Shown here: positions 24,815-32,580 of the stretch, one piece after another | How positions within the stretch are numbered: position 1 is the first letter of the stretch | How the letters are laid out: the number at the start of each line of letters is the position of its first letter | Source of the DNA: Clavibacter sp. A6099 | Lineage (GTDB): Bacteria; Actinomycetota; Actinomycetes; Actinomycetales; Microbacteriaceae | Reading direction: 5' to 3' | Assembly (NCBI RefSeq): GCF_021919125.1 | Contig: NZ_CP083439.1 | Span: 682,001 to 746,000 of the forward strand | DNA length: 64,000 nucleotides | Made by a program: the position numbers and the translations under genes | Notes under the pieces: generated by a model | The model's input: only the letters and a program-made list of their open reading frames with translations | What the model was told of the DNA's origin: nothing | The model's database searches: none

Positions 24815-26244
24815 TGCGCGACGACGCGGGCGCGGGCCGGCCGGGCTGCCATGCTCGGAGCGTGACCCACCCGACGCCCGACGCCGCCGCGAGCGCCCGC
24901 GTCGCCGCCCGTCCGCGCGGGGCGCTCGCCGAGGGGATCCGCAACGGCCTCGCCCGCGTCGGCATCCGCACGGACGCCGGGCGCGACGCGGCGGCCGCCG
25001 CGGCCTGGGCGGTCCTCACGCTGCTGCTCCTCGGCGTGCTCGCCGCGCTCGTCTGGGCGGACGGCACCTCGCGCAGCATGTCGACGGCGCAGGGCGCGCT
25101 CATCGGGATCCTCGCGGTCGCGCAGTGCGCGCCCCTCGCGTTCCGCCGCCGGCACCCGCGCTCGACCCTGCTGGCGGTGTCGCTCCTGCAGGGCGCGCTC
25201 GTGGCGGTGATCCCGCCCCACTTCGGATTCTGGGCGGCCGCACCCGTCGTCGCGGCCTACACGGTCGGGGCGCTCCTGCCGCCGGCCTCCGCGATCCGCC
25301 TGGTGGCCGCGGCCATCGGCATCGAGGCCGTCGGCGCCTACCTGGCCGCCACCGGCCAGGTGAGGGCGCTGCTCGTGCCCACGGCCGTGCACGCGGGGAT
25401 CAGCGTCGACACGGTCATCGCGGCCGTGTCGATCCTCGTCAGCGGCCTGCTCATCGCCGCCGCGAGCGCCGCCGTCGGCTCCTGGGTGGCGCTCCGCCGC
25501 CGCCACGACGGGGACGTGCTCGCCCGGGCGGCCGAGACTCTCGAGCACCAGGCCGCGCTCAGCCGGGCCGCGGTCGCCGCCGAGCGCACGCGCATGGCCC
25601 GCGAGCTGCACGACGTGGCCGCGCACCACCTCACGGCGCTCGTCGTGCAGGCGGGCGCCGCCGAGCGCCTGGTCGACCTCGACCCGGAGCGCGCCAAGGA
25701 CTCCCTCAGGGGGATCCGCCGCCAGGGCCGCGAGACGCTCGACGCGCTGCGCTCCATCGTCGGGATCCTCCGCCAGGGCTCCGACGGCGAGGGCGGCGGC
25801 GACGCGGGCACCGCCCCCGTGCCGGGCCTCGCCGACCTGCCCGGCCTCGTGGCCGCCGCCCGCACGTCGGGCACCGAGGTCGAGGAGCGCACCACCGGCG
25901 AGGCACCCGCGCTCGCACCGCTCGCCGACGTCACCGCGTACCGCACCGTGCAGGAGTCGCTCGCCAACGCGCGGCGGCACGCGCCCGGATCCGCCGTCAC
26001 CCTCACGACGGAGGCCGGCCCCGCGCGCATCGCCCTCACCATCGAGAACGCGCTGCCGGCCGCGGCCCCGGCGACCGTGCCCGGCTACGGCCTGGTCGGG
26101 ATGCGCGAGCGGGCCGGGCTCGTCGGCGGCCGCCTGGAGGCGGGCCCCACCGGATCCGGCACCTGGCGCGTGCGCCTCGAGCTCCCGGTCGAGCCGATGC
26201 CGGTCGAGCCGATGCCGATGCCGGCGCCGAGGGCCGACGCGTGA
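24814..26244 (+). CDS. Sensor histidine kinase, NarL-partner (HisKA_3) type
   Basis: This kinase of about 476 residues has five to six hydrophobic helices in the first 230 residues, then the phosphorylation motif ARELHDVAAHHLTALVVQAG of the HisKA_3 group and an ATPase domain with TVQESLANARRHAPG (N-box) and GYGLVGMRERAGLVGGRLEA (G-box). The C-terminus carries a short EPMPVEPMPMP repeat. The ATG at 24814 overlaps the hydrolase stop (TGATG). A GTG at 24862 following a CATGCT -10-like box is an alternative leaderless start. It works with the next gene. Confidence 0.9.
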   Translation: MRDDAGAGRPGCHARSVTHPTPDAAASARVAARPRGALAEGIRNGLARVGIRTDAGRDAAAAAAWAVLTLLLLGVLAALVWADGTSRSMSTAQGALIGILAVAQCAPLAFRRRHPRSTLLAVSLLQGALVAVIPPHFGFWAAAPVVAAYTVGALLPPASAIRLVAAAIGIEAVGAYLAATGQVRALLVPTAVHAGISVDTVIAAVSILVSGLLIAAASAAVGSWVALRRRHDGDVLARAAETLEHQAALSRAAVAAERTRMARELHDVAAHHLTALVVQAGAAERLVDLDPERAKDSLRGIRRQGRETLDALRSIVGILRQGSDGEGGGDAGTAPVPGLADLPGLVAAARTSGTEVEERTTGEAPALAPLADVTAYRTVQESLANARRHAPGSAVTLTTEAGPARIALTIENALPAAAPATVPGYGLVGMRERAGLVGGRLEAGPTGSGTWRVRLELPVEPMPVEPMPMPAPRADA

Positions 26245-26921
26245 TCCGCGTGGTGCTGGTCGACGACCAGTCCATCGTCCGCGCCGGCTTCCGCGTCGTG
26301 CTGGAGACGGCCGGCGGGGTCGAGGTGGTCGGCGAGGCCGCGGGTGGCCGTGAGGCCGTCGAGACAGTGCGTCGCCTCGCCCCCGACGTCGTGGTGATGG
26401 ACGTGCGCATGCCAGGCGGCGACGGCATCGAGGCGACCCGCGCGATCACCGGCGCCGACGCGGACGCCGCCGACCACCGGCCAGGCGCCGATCGGCCGCC
26501 GCCCGCCGTCCTCGTCGCCACCACCTTCGACCTCGACGAGTACGTCTTCGGCGCGCTCGAGGCCGGCGCCCGCGGCTTCGTGCTCAAGGACGCGGAGCCC
26601 GAGGAGTTCATCCAGGCCGTGCGGGCGCTCGCCGAGGGCCGCGCCGCCCTCGACGGCGTCACCACCCGGCGCGTGATGGCCGAGTTCACGCGTCGCCGTG
26701 CCGCGTCCGCCGTGCACCCGGGCACCGAGGTGCTCACGCCGCGCGAGCAGGACATCGTGCGGCTCCTCGGCGACGGCCTCTCCAACGACGAGATCGGCGG
26801 CCGGCTCGTGATCGAGACCAGCACCGTGAAGTCGCACCTCACGCGGATCATGACCAAGCTCGGCACCCGCGACCGCCTGCAGACCGTCGTGTGGGGCTAC
26901 CGCTCGGGCCTCCTGCCCTGA
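26241..26921 (+). CDS. NarL/FixJ-family response regulator
   Basis: This 226-residue regulator has a receiver domain (VVLVDDQSIV, phospho-acceptor in VVVMDVRMPGGDGIEA, then LVATTFDLDEYV and FVLKDA) and a LuxR-type helix-turn-helix (LTPREQDIVRLLGDGLSNDE, STVKSHLTRIMTKLGTRDRL). An extra acidic loop ADADAADHRPGADRPPP sits in the receiver. The GTG start overlaps the kinase stop in GTGA, so hydrolase, kinase and regulator are one coupled unit. Its targets are unknown but may include its own operon. Confidence 0.93.
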   Translation: MIRVVLVDDQSIVRAGFRVVLETAGGVEVVGEAAGGREAVETVRRLAPDVVVMDVRMPGGDGIEATRAITGADADAADHRPGADRPPPAVLVATTFDLDEYVFGALEAGARGFVLKDAEPEEFIQAVRALAEGRAALDGVTTRRVMAEFTRRRAASAVHPGTEVLTPREQDIVRLLGDGLSNDEIGGRLVIETSTVKSHLTRIMTKLGTRDRLQTVVWGYRSGLLP

Positions 26922-26923
26922 CG

Positions 26924-26937
26924 GGCGGCCGGCCGCC
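26924..26937. terminator. GGCGGCC-GGCCGCC palindrome after the regulator
   Basis: A 14-base perfect palindrome two bases after the stop codon. It has no loop or T-run, so termination is only possible. Confidence 0.35.
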
Positions 26938-27113
26938 GCGGGTCGCCACCGGTTCGCCGACCGGGCCGCGAGCGCGTCCGCCGCGACGCGCCCGGGCGGC
27001 CCGCGGACCCCACCCGGGTGCCCCGCCGCGTTCGCCCGTGATCCACCGTCCGTGCCGCGAACGTCCACGTGCCGCGACGAGCGCTCCCAGGCTCGTCGTG
27101 GTCTGATGGATCC

Positions 27114-27533
27114 ATGGAACCCATCTACACCGCTATCGCGCACGCCTCCGGCGGAGGACGCGACGGACACGTCCGCAGCGAAGACGACCGCATCGACTTC
27201 GACACCCGTCCCCCCAAGGAGATGGGCGGCTCGGGCGAGGGCACGAACCCCGAGCAGCTCTTCGCCGCCGGGTACAGCGCCTGCTTCCTCGGCGCCACCC
27301 ACCTCGTGGGCAAGAACGCCGGCGTCGACACGAAGGACGCGGGCGTCTCCGCCAGCGTCTCCATCGGCGACAACGGCCAGGGCGGCTTCGGCCTCGCGGT
27401 CGAGCTCGACGTCTACCTCCCGAACGTGGCGCCCGAGCGCCGCCAGGAGATCGCGGACGCGGCCCACCAGGTCTGCCCGTACTCCAACGCCACGCGCGGC
27501 AACATCGACGTGAAGGTCACCATCGTCGACTGA
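27114..27533 (+). CDS. Ohr/OsmC family organic hydroperoxide reductase
   Basis: This 139-residue protein reduces organic hydroperoxides with a pair of cysteines. The peroxidatic cysteine is in FAAGYSACFLGATHLV and the resolving one in AHQVCPYSNATRGNIDVKVT, the usual Ohr pattern. The start TAIAHASGGGRDGHV is also typical. The ATG at 27114 is chosen because the family starts there. No ohrR gene is next to it. A strong hairpin follows the stop. Confidence 0.93.
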   Translation: MEPIYTAIAHASGGGRDGHVRSEDDRIDFDTRPPKEMGGSGEGTNPEQLFAAGYSACFLGATHLVGKNAGVDTKDAGVSASVSIGDNGQGGFGLAVELDVYLPNVAPERRQEIADAAHQVCPYSNATRGNIDVKVTIVD

Positions 27534-27549
27534 TCCACCCGCACGACAC

Positions 27550-27582
27550 GAGGCGGGCGTCCCCATCGGGGACGCCCGCCTC
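27550..27582 (+). terminator. Terminator hairpin after the Ohr gene
   Basis: A 13-bp stem (GGCGGGCGTCCCC and its complement) with an ATC loop, extended by two more pairs, lies 17 bases after the stop codon. It separates this gene from the leaderless chorismate mutase gene. Confidence 0.8.
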
Positions 27583-27603
27583 CGTCGTACAGGCACGGAT
27601 GGG

Positions 27604-27609
27604 TAGGGT
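27604..27609 (+). promoter_or_regulatory. -10 element of a leaderless promoter (TAGGGT)
   Basis: TAGGGT fits TANNNT and is followed by six bases and then the chorismate mutase ATG, so the mRNA should start at the first codon. Confidence 0.65.
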
Positions 27610-27615
27610 CATCGC

Positions 27616-27999
27616 ATGCCTGAGAACACCGGCCCCGCAGGGGCGCCCCTCGACGACGACGCCCGTGCCGCCCTCGAGGAGCTGGGGGAGATCCGCGGGA
27701 GCATCGACAACATCGACGCCGCCCTCGTGCACCTGCTCGCCGAGCGCTTCAAGTTCACGCAGTCGGTCGGCCGGCTGAAGGCCGCGCACGGGCTGCCCGC
27801 GGCGGATCCCGAGCGCGAGCGCCGCCAGATCCTCCGCCTCCGCGCGCTCGCCGAGGAGTCGCGGCTCGACCCGGCCTTCGCGGAGAAGTTCCTGAACTTC
27901 ATCGTCGCGGAGGTCATCCACCACCACACGCGGATCGCCGAGGACCAGGGCGCCGCCACCTCCGCGGTCGCGCCGGAGGACGGCCGGCCGGCGGCCTGA
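27616..27999 (+). CDS. Chorismate mutase, AroQ type
   Basis: This 127-residue helical protein converts chorismate to prephenate for phenylalanine and tyrosine. Family motifs are LGEIRGSIDNIDAALVHLLA and ERFKFTQSVGRLKAAHGLP, then DPERERRQILRLRALAEESR, FAEKFLNFIVAEVIHHHTR. The arginines and lysine of the AroQ active site are in place. The short tail after residue 115 is alanine-rich. The gene is leaderless and converges with the ATP-grasp gene across a shared hairpin. Confidence 0.9.
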   Translation: MPENTGPAGAPLDDDARAALEELGEIRGSIDNIDAALVHLLAERFKFTQSVGRLKAAHGLPAADPERERRQILRLRALAEESRLDPAFAEKFLNFIVAEVIHHHTRIAEDQGAATSAVAPEDGRPAA

Positions 28000-28010
28000 T
28001 CCGTCAGGCC
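27993..28010. terminator. Hairpin GGCCTGA-TCCG-TCAGGCC between convergent genes
   Basis: A perfect 7-bp stem overlaps the chorismate mutase stop codon and lies just before the end of the convergent ATP-grasp gene. It may act in both directions. Confidence 0.5.
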
Positions 28011-28018
28011 ACGGGGGC

Positions 28019-29002
28019 TCAGCCCTCCGGGTAGGCCTCCCGCAGCACGCGCTCCAGGAGCTCCGCCACCGCGCCCGGGCCGGATGCGTCCGCGACCGCC
28101 TCGACGCCCGCGTTGTAGTTGGTGTTCGTGTTCACGTCGTAGGTCACGAGCCTGCCGTCCGCGGTCTCGATGAACTCGATCCCGGCGACCTCGATCCCGA
28201 GCCCGGCGAGGAACGCCACGTACGCCTCCACGAGCGGGTGCTCCGCGGTGATGTCCTCCCGCAGCGAGAAGATCGTGTCTCCCGGCTGCTGCGCGATGGT
28301 CGCGCCGGGCGGCATCACGAGGGCGCCGGTCGTCGGGTCGATCGCGCACGCGTCCGCGGGGCACAGCTGGTACCCGCCGCGCGCGGTGTCGGCCTGGATC
28401 GCGTAGACGAAGCGCCCGCCGACGATCTCCACGCGCGTGACCCGCGGCGTCGCCGCCTCGAGGAACTCCTGCAGCAGCGTGATCCCGTCCTGCGGCTCCT
28501 CGAAGTCGGGCCCGTCCACGTAGGCGGCCAGCTCCTCGACGCTGTCGAACCTGCGGACGCCGAGGCCCTTGCCGCCCTGGTTGTGCTTGGTGATGAACGG
28601 CGTCGGCAGTCCGCGCGCCGCCTCGACGATGCGGTGGCTGCCGATCACGGCCCGCGTGCGCGGCACCTCGATGCCGGCGGCGCGCAACGCCGTGAGCTGG
28701 TCGACCTTGCTCACCTCGAGCTCGATCGTGCGGCGCCCGTTGACCGTGCGGCGGCCGTGCGCCTCGAGCCACGACATGAGGCCGCGCGTGTAGTCCTTCG
28801 AGAGCGCGTGGTCGCGCGTGTGGGCCGAGGCGCTGATCCGCGACCAGAAGATCCCCTCGGGCGGCGCCTCGTCGATCTCGAGCACGCCGTCGGTGAGGAG
28901 CCACTCCTCGTACGGCACGCCGCGCGCGTCGAGCGCTGCGGCGAACGGCCCGAACCACTCGGGGTTCTCGTGGATGGCGAATACCTTCGGTGCGGTGGTC
29001 AT
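28019..29002 (-). CDS. ATP-grasp ligase (RimK/glutathione-synthetase-like)
   Basis: This 327-residue protein has an ATP-grasp layout: an N-terminal pre-ATP domain, PFITKHNQGGKGLGVRRF near 137-154 with the phosphate-binding glycine loop, a hinge and acidic pair in ITLLQEFLEAATPRVTRVEI, and the metal-binding end VAGIEFIETADGRLVTYDVN with TNTNYNAG. Enzymes of this family join an acid to an amine through an acyl phosphate, but the substrates here are unknown. The ATG at 29002 is preferred to the GTG just before it because a TAGCCT -10 box ends six bases upstream, making it leaderless. Confidence 0.85.
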   Translation of the reverse strand: MTTAPKVFAIHENPEWFGPFAAALDARGVPYEEWLLTDGVLEIDEAPPEGIFWSRISASAHTRDHALSKDYTRGLMSWLEAHGRRTVNGRRTIELEVSKVDQLTALRAAGIEVPRTRAVIGSHRIVEAARGLPTPFITKHNQGGKGLGVRRFDSVEELAAYVDGPDFEEPQDGITLLQEFLEAATPRVTRVEIVGGRFVYAIQADTARGGYQLCPADACAIDPTTGALVMPPGATIAQQPGDTIFSLREDITAEHPLVEAYVAFLAGLGIEVAGIEFIETADGRLVTYDVNTNTNYNAGVEAVADASGPGAVAELLERVLREAYPEG

Positions 29003-29008
29003 CACCCC

Positions 29009-29014
29009 AGGCTA
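29009..29014 (-). promoter_or_regulatory. -10 element of a leaderless promoter (TAGCCT, minus strand)
   Basis: On the minus strand TAGCCT is followed by GGGGTG and then the ATG of the ATP-grasp gene, the same six-base spacing as the other leaderless genes in this window. Confidence 0.55.
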
Positions 29015-29072
29015 CGAGGCGCGGGCGCCGCGGACGCACGCGTGACGGCGGGTGTCAGCCCACTCGGCGGAG

Positions 29073-29903
29073 TCAGCTCAACCGCACCAGCGCCTGCACG
29101 GGCAGGTGGTCGCTCATCATGCGGCCGCGCCAGGCGAAGTCGTTGACCGCGGCGGCGCGGACGTCCACCCGCTCGCTCACGAGGATCCAGTCGATGCGCG
29201 GGCCGTCGACCACCGGCGGCCGGTAGTCGGGGAACGTGCCGAACGCGGGGCTGGCCTGGCGCGCGGTGTCGAGCCAGGAGTCGCGGAGACCGGCGCGGCG
29301 GGTGAGGGCGTCGTAGGGGAACGAGTCGACGGGCGCGTTGAAGTCGCCCATGAGCACGAGCGGCAGCCCCGCGAAGCGCGTGCGCACGAGCTCGGCGATG
29401 GCCTCGGCGGCGCGGTCGCGGGCCTCGGCGACGTCGTGGTCGAGGTGCGTGTCGAGCACGACGAGCGGGTGGCCGGTCGCCTCGTCCTGGAATCGGGCCC
29501 AGGTGAGGATCCGCGGCATGGGGTTGCCCCACGTCATGCTGCCGATCACGTCGGGGGTGTCGGAGAGCCACATCACGTCGTGCTCGAGGAGCGTGAGGCG
29601 TGACGCCTGGTAGAAGATCGCGCCGTGCTCGCCGTGGCTTCCGCCCTCGCGGCCCTGGCCGACCATGCGGTACGACGGCGGGAGCGCCTTCTCGATGGCC
29701 TGGATCTGCGGCCACAGCGCCTCCTGCACGCCGAGCACCGTGGGCCGCTCCTGCTGCAGGAAGCGCGTGAGCACATCCTGGCGCTCGGGCCAGTGGTCGG
29801 CCTCGCCCTCGCGGGTGCCGTGCCAGGGCATGCGCACGTTGAGCGAGATCAGGTGGATGTCGTCGCCGGTCGTCGGGCCGATCGCGGGGGTCATGACGAC
29901 CAT
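29073..29903 (-). CDS. Endonuclease/exonuclease/phosphatase (EEP) family protein
   Basis: This 276-residue protein has the EEP fold, as in DNase I, AP endonucleases and inositol phosphatases. Metal and catalytic motifs are LISLNVRM, VLGVQEAL (the glutamate ligand), LDTHLDHDVAEAR, MGDFNAPVDSFPYD and MMSDHLPV. It has no signal peptide from this start. A closely similar paralogue is encoded at 47230, on the other side of the polysaccharide cluster. The start could also be the ATG at 29894. The substrate is unknown; a phosphodiester is most likely. Confidence 0.88.
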   Translation of the reverse strand: MVVMTPAIGPTTGDDIHLISLNVRMPWHGTREGEADHWPERQDVLTRFLQQERPTVLGVQEALWPQIQAIEKALPPSYRMVGQGREGGSHGEHGAIFYQASRLTLLEHDVMWLSDTPDVIGSMTWGNPMPRILTWARFQDEATGHPLVVLDTHLDHDVAEARDRAAEAIAELVRTRFAGLPLVLMGDFNAPVDSFPYDALTRRAGLRDSWLDTARQASPAFGTFPDYRPPVVDGPRIDWILVSERVDVRAAAVNDFAWRGRMMSDHLPVQALVRLS

Positions 29904-29961
29904 TCAACCCCGTGCGGCTGACCGCCTGGCCACGCAGGGTCGATCGCGCCGGGAGTCGGCG

Positions 29962-30549
29962 TCAGCAGCCGGGCGTGACGAGCGCCTTGACGAAGGCGCC
30001 GGTCTGGTACGTGTACTGCGAGACCCACTGGCGGAGGCTGAAGTCCACCGGGTCCTCGACCACCATGAGGTCGCCCGTGAAGCAGCGCGAGAAGATCAGC
30101 TGCGTGCGGGTCACGTGCGGGGTCCACGTGATGACGATGGCGCTCGTCCAGCCGTTCTCCTCGGACTTCTCCTTGAGGTATCGCGCCTCGCCCTGCGTCG
30201 TGAAGGGCGACGGGGTGTCGCACGTGACGGCGTAGGGGTACTCGCCGTTGCAGGCCGCGAGCTCGGCGGCGGACTGCGGGCCGGTGGCCGGCACCGAGAA
30301 GACGACCGTGTCGGAGTAGCCCTCGTCCACCAGCTTCGCCGCGAGGTCGCGGCGCGTGGGGTTGGGCGGGCCGATGACGTAGATCACGTCGGCCTTGTCG
30401 GGCTGGCTCGCCGGCGGGAAGACGAAGAGCGGGATGCCGGCCAGGAGCCAGGCGAGCAGGAGCACGAGGAGCGCCAGGAGGGTGCGCACGATCCAACGAC
30501 GGACGCGGTGCGCCCGGCGGGGCGTCGTGGTGGTGGTGCTGGGTGTCAA
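29962..30549 (-). CDS. YdcF/ElyC-like (DUF218) protein, membrane-anchored
   Basis: This 195-residue protein has one membrane helix near 22-45 after an arginine-rich start, then a soluble DUF218-like domain: ADVIYVIGPPNPTRRDLAAK, LVDEGYSDTVVFSVP, TQGEARYLKEKSEENGWTSA and IVITWTPHVTRTQLIFSRCF. The family includes proteins of envelope biogenesis. It sits 157 bp after the last gene of the polysaccharide cluster on the same strand, so a role in polymer or wall assembly is plausible (inference). The start appears to be TTG. Confidence 0.8.
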   Translation of the reverse strand: MTPSTTTTTPRRAHRVRRWIVRTLLALLVLLLAWLLAGIPLFVFPPASQPDKADVIYVIGPPNPTRRDLAAKLVDEGYSDTVVFSVPATGPQSAAELAACNGEYPYAVTCDTPSPFTTQGEARYLKEKSEENGWTSAIVITWTPHVTRTQLIFSRCFTGDLMVVEDPVDFSLRQWVSQYTYQTGAFVKALVTPGC

Positions 30550-30705
30550 CGTGTGCTCTCGGCCTGGAGGATCCGCGGGGGCGGCGTGCGGGCGTGCGGG
30601 GGCGGTGGAGTCCCCCTGCGGCTCATCGAGCCTATGGGGAGCTCTGACGGTCGCGAAGCCCCCATCCGGGGCGGGCGGCGCGGCGTCGTGGCGGCGGGCG
30701 GCGGA

Positions 30706-32580
30706 TCAGCCGCCCGTGGAGCAGGGGACCTGCGTGATCTCCGACTCGAGCGGGCGCACGAGGGGCGTGTGGCGGACCTCGAGCGGGCCCTGGTCGTCGG
30801 ACGTCGGCATGGTGAACGTGACGTCGACGGTCTTGGTGTCCTGCGGCGCGAGCTCGGTGCGGATGCGGATCATGCCGCGCCCCATGTCGGTGCCGCGCGC
30901 CTCCTCCGTGGTGAGGTCGGCGTCCGTCTTCCAGTCGGCGACCGTGGAGCCGACGGGGCCGTACACGAGCAGGTCGTCGAACTGGCGGCCCTTGGCCTTG
31001 CCGTCGAGGCCCGTGACGTAGCGCGGCAGGCTCGTCACGGCGTCGACCGGCGCGATGCTCGTCATGTCGACGGACACCGTGTAGGTGGTGGTGTCGCCGC
31101 AGGTCTCCGCCTGGATGCGGGATCCGGAGCGCAGGTAGTAGCTCATCTTGGATCCCGAGCCGATGTCGTTGAAGTACAGCCCGATCGCGGTCTGGTCGGT
31201 GTTGTCGTCCGGCAGCGCGCCGCTCAGCGGCCCGCCCTCGATGAGCGCCTGCTCCTCCGGCACCGTGCTCCACAGCAGCAGGCGGCGCTCGTCGATGGCC
31301 CGGTCGATGGCGGTGACCAGCGGGACGACGGGCGGGGTGTCGGTGACGAGCTTCGCGAAGATCGTGCTGGCGGCGCTCGCGAAGTAGCGGTCCTGCGCGA
31401 GGTAGTCGGGGTACTGGCTGTAGACGGCGCCGAGGAGCGTGGGCACCGCGTTCTCCGCGTTCAGCTGGTCGCCCGTGGCGAGCGTGATCGGCCCGGTCGC
31501 CTCCAGCAGGTAGCTGAGCGCGATGGGGTCGAACGACAGCACGCCGTCGACCCGGTCGCCGATGTTGGCCTCCCAGTACGACTTGGCGAGGGCGCCCGAC
31601 GTGGGGAAGTCGGGGAACATCGTGATGTTCTGCTCGAACCGGTCCGAGCGCGGCTCGATGAGGCGCACGGTCTCGTCGGGCACGTCGCCCTGGCGCACGT
31701 TCCGCGGGAAGTCGTTGCTCGACGCCTGCTTCGCGATCCGCACGGTGCCGTCCTCGACGGTCAGCAGCACGAGCGCGGCCGGGTTGCCGCCGGTGGAGCG
31801 CACCTCCGCGTTGTTCTGGAACATCAGCAGGTAGTTGCGCGCGCCGTCGGCCCCGAGCAGGTCGGGGAGGACCCCGGTGACCTCGCGGAAGGTGCCCGCG
31901 GTGTCCTCGGTGCTCGTGAGCGTGTCGTCCATCAGGTCGACGTCGTCGGCCACCTGCGCCCAGAGGCTGTCGCGGTCGATCGTGTCCAGCTCGGCGCGGG
32001 CGCCGGCCAGGCCGTCGCTCGCGGTCTGCACGGTCTGGCCGAGCGAGCGGATCCCGTCGAGGTCGATGCGGCCGAGCACGGGCGTGAACGCCGAGAGGGA
32101 GACCTCGGTGGCGGGCGTGACGACGTCGGTCGCGAGCCGGTCGCTCGTGGCGGCCAGCACGCGGGCGGCGTGGAGGTTCGGGCCGACGAAGGGCAGCCAC
32201 TCGTAGGCGCCGAGCACGCCGTCGTCCGCGGCCTCGGCGGCCTTCGCCGTGTGGTCGCGGAGCTCGGCGGCGCCCGTCTTCGCGGTGTCGATGTCGCCCG
32301 CGAGGAGCGCCGTCTGCACCTGGTCGGAGAGCGGCAGCGCGTCGCGGAGCTCGGACTGGACCGTGTCGACGCGGGGGAGGATCAGCGCGGCGGAGACCGC
32401 GGTGCCGATCACCAGGACGCCGATCACGCCGACCGGGATCCAGAGGCGCTTGCGCTTCCACAGGGGGCGTCGGGTGGCGTCGCGATCCGCGCGGTCGGCA
32501 CGGCGGCTGCGGCGGCCGGTCGAGCCGTCGGATCCGTCCGAGCCGTCGGCCGGGGGCAGGATGTCGTCGATGCCGCTCAC
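30706..32580 (-). CDS. DUF4012 family membrane protein of the polysaccharide cluster
   Basis: This 624-residue protein has a cytoplasmic start, one membrane helix at about 49-70 and a large extracellular region. FVGPNLHAARVLAATSDRLA, LPDLLGADGARNYLLMFQNN and AEVRSTGGNPAALVLLTVED are the conserved DUF4012 segments, which are shared with actinobacterial exopolysaccharide loci but have no proven function. The C-terminus carries a beta-rich domain with two cysteines. The GTG start overlaps the polymerase stop in GTGA. It may link the polymer to the cell surface (inference). Confidence 0.85.
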   Translation of the reverse strand: MSGIDDILPPADGSDGSDGSTGRRSRRADRADRDATRRPLWKRKRLWIPVGVIGVLVIGTAVSAALILPRVDTVQSELRDALPLSDQVQTALLAGDIDTAKTGAAELRDHTAKAAEAADDGVLGAYEWLPFVGPNLHAARVLAATSDRLATDVVTPATEVSLSAFTPVLGRIDLDGIRSLGQTVQTASDGLAGARAELDTIDRDSLWAQVADDVDLMDDTLTSTEDTAGTFREVTGVLPDLLGADGARNYLLMFQNNAEVRSTGGNPAALVLLTVEDGTVRIAKQASSNDFPRNVRQGDVPDETVRLIEPRSDRFEQNITMFPDFPTSGALAKSYWEANIGDRVDGVLSFDPIALSYLLEATGPITLATGDQLNAENAVPTLLGAVYSQYPDYLAQDRYFASAASTIFAKLVTDTPPVVPLVTAIDRAIDERRLLLWSTVPEEQALIEGGPLSGALPDDNTDQTAIGLYFNDIGSGSKMSYYLRSGSRIQAETCGDTTTYTVSVDMTSIAPVDAVTSLPRYVTGLDGKAKGRQFDDLLVYGPVGSTVADWKTDADLTTEEARGTDMGRGMIRIRTELAPQDTKTVDVTFTMPTSDDQGPLEVRHTPLVRPLESEITQVPCSTGG

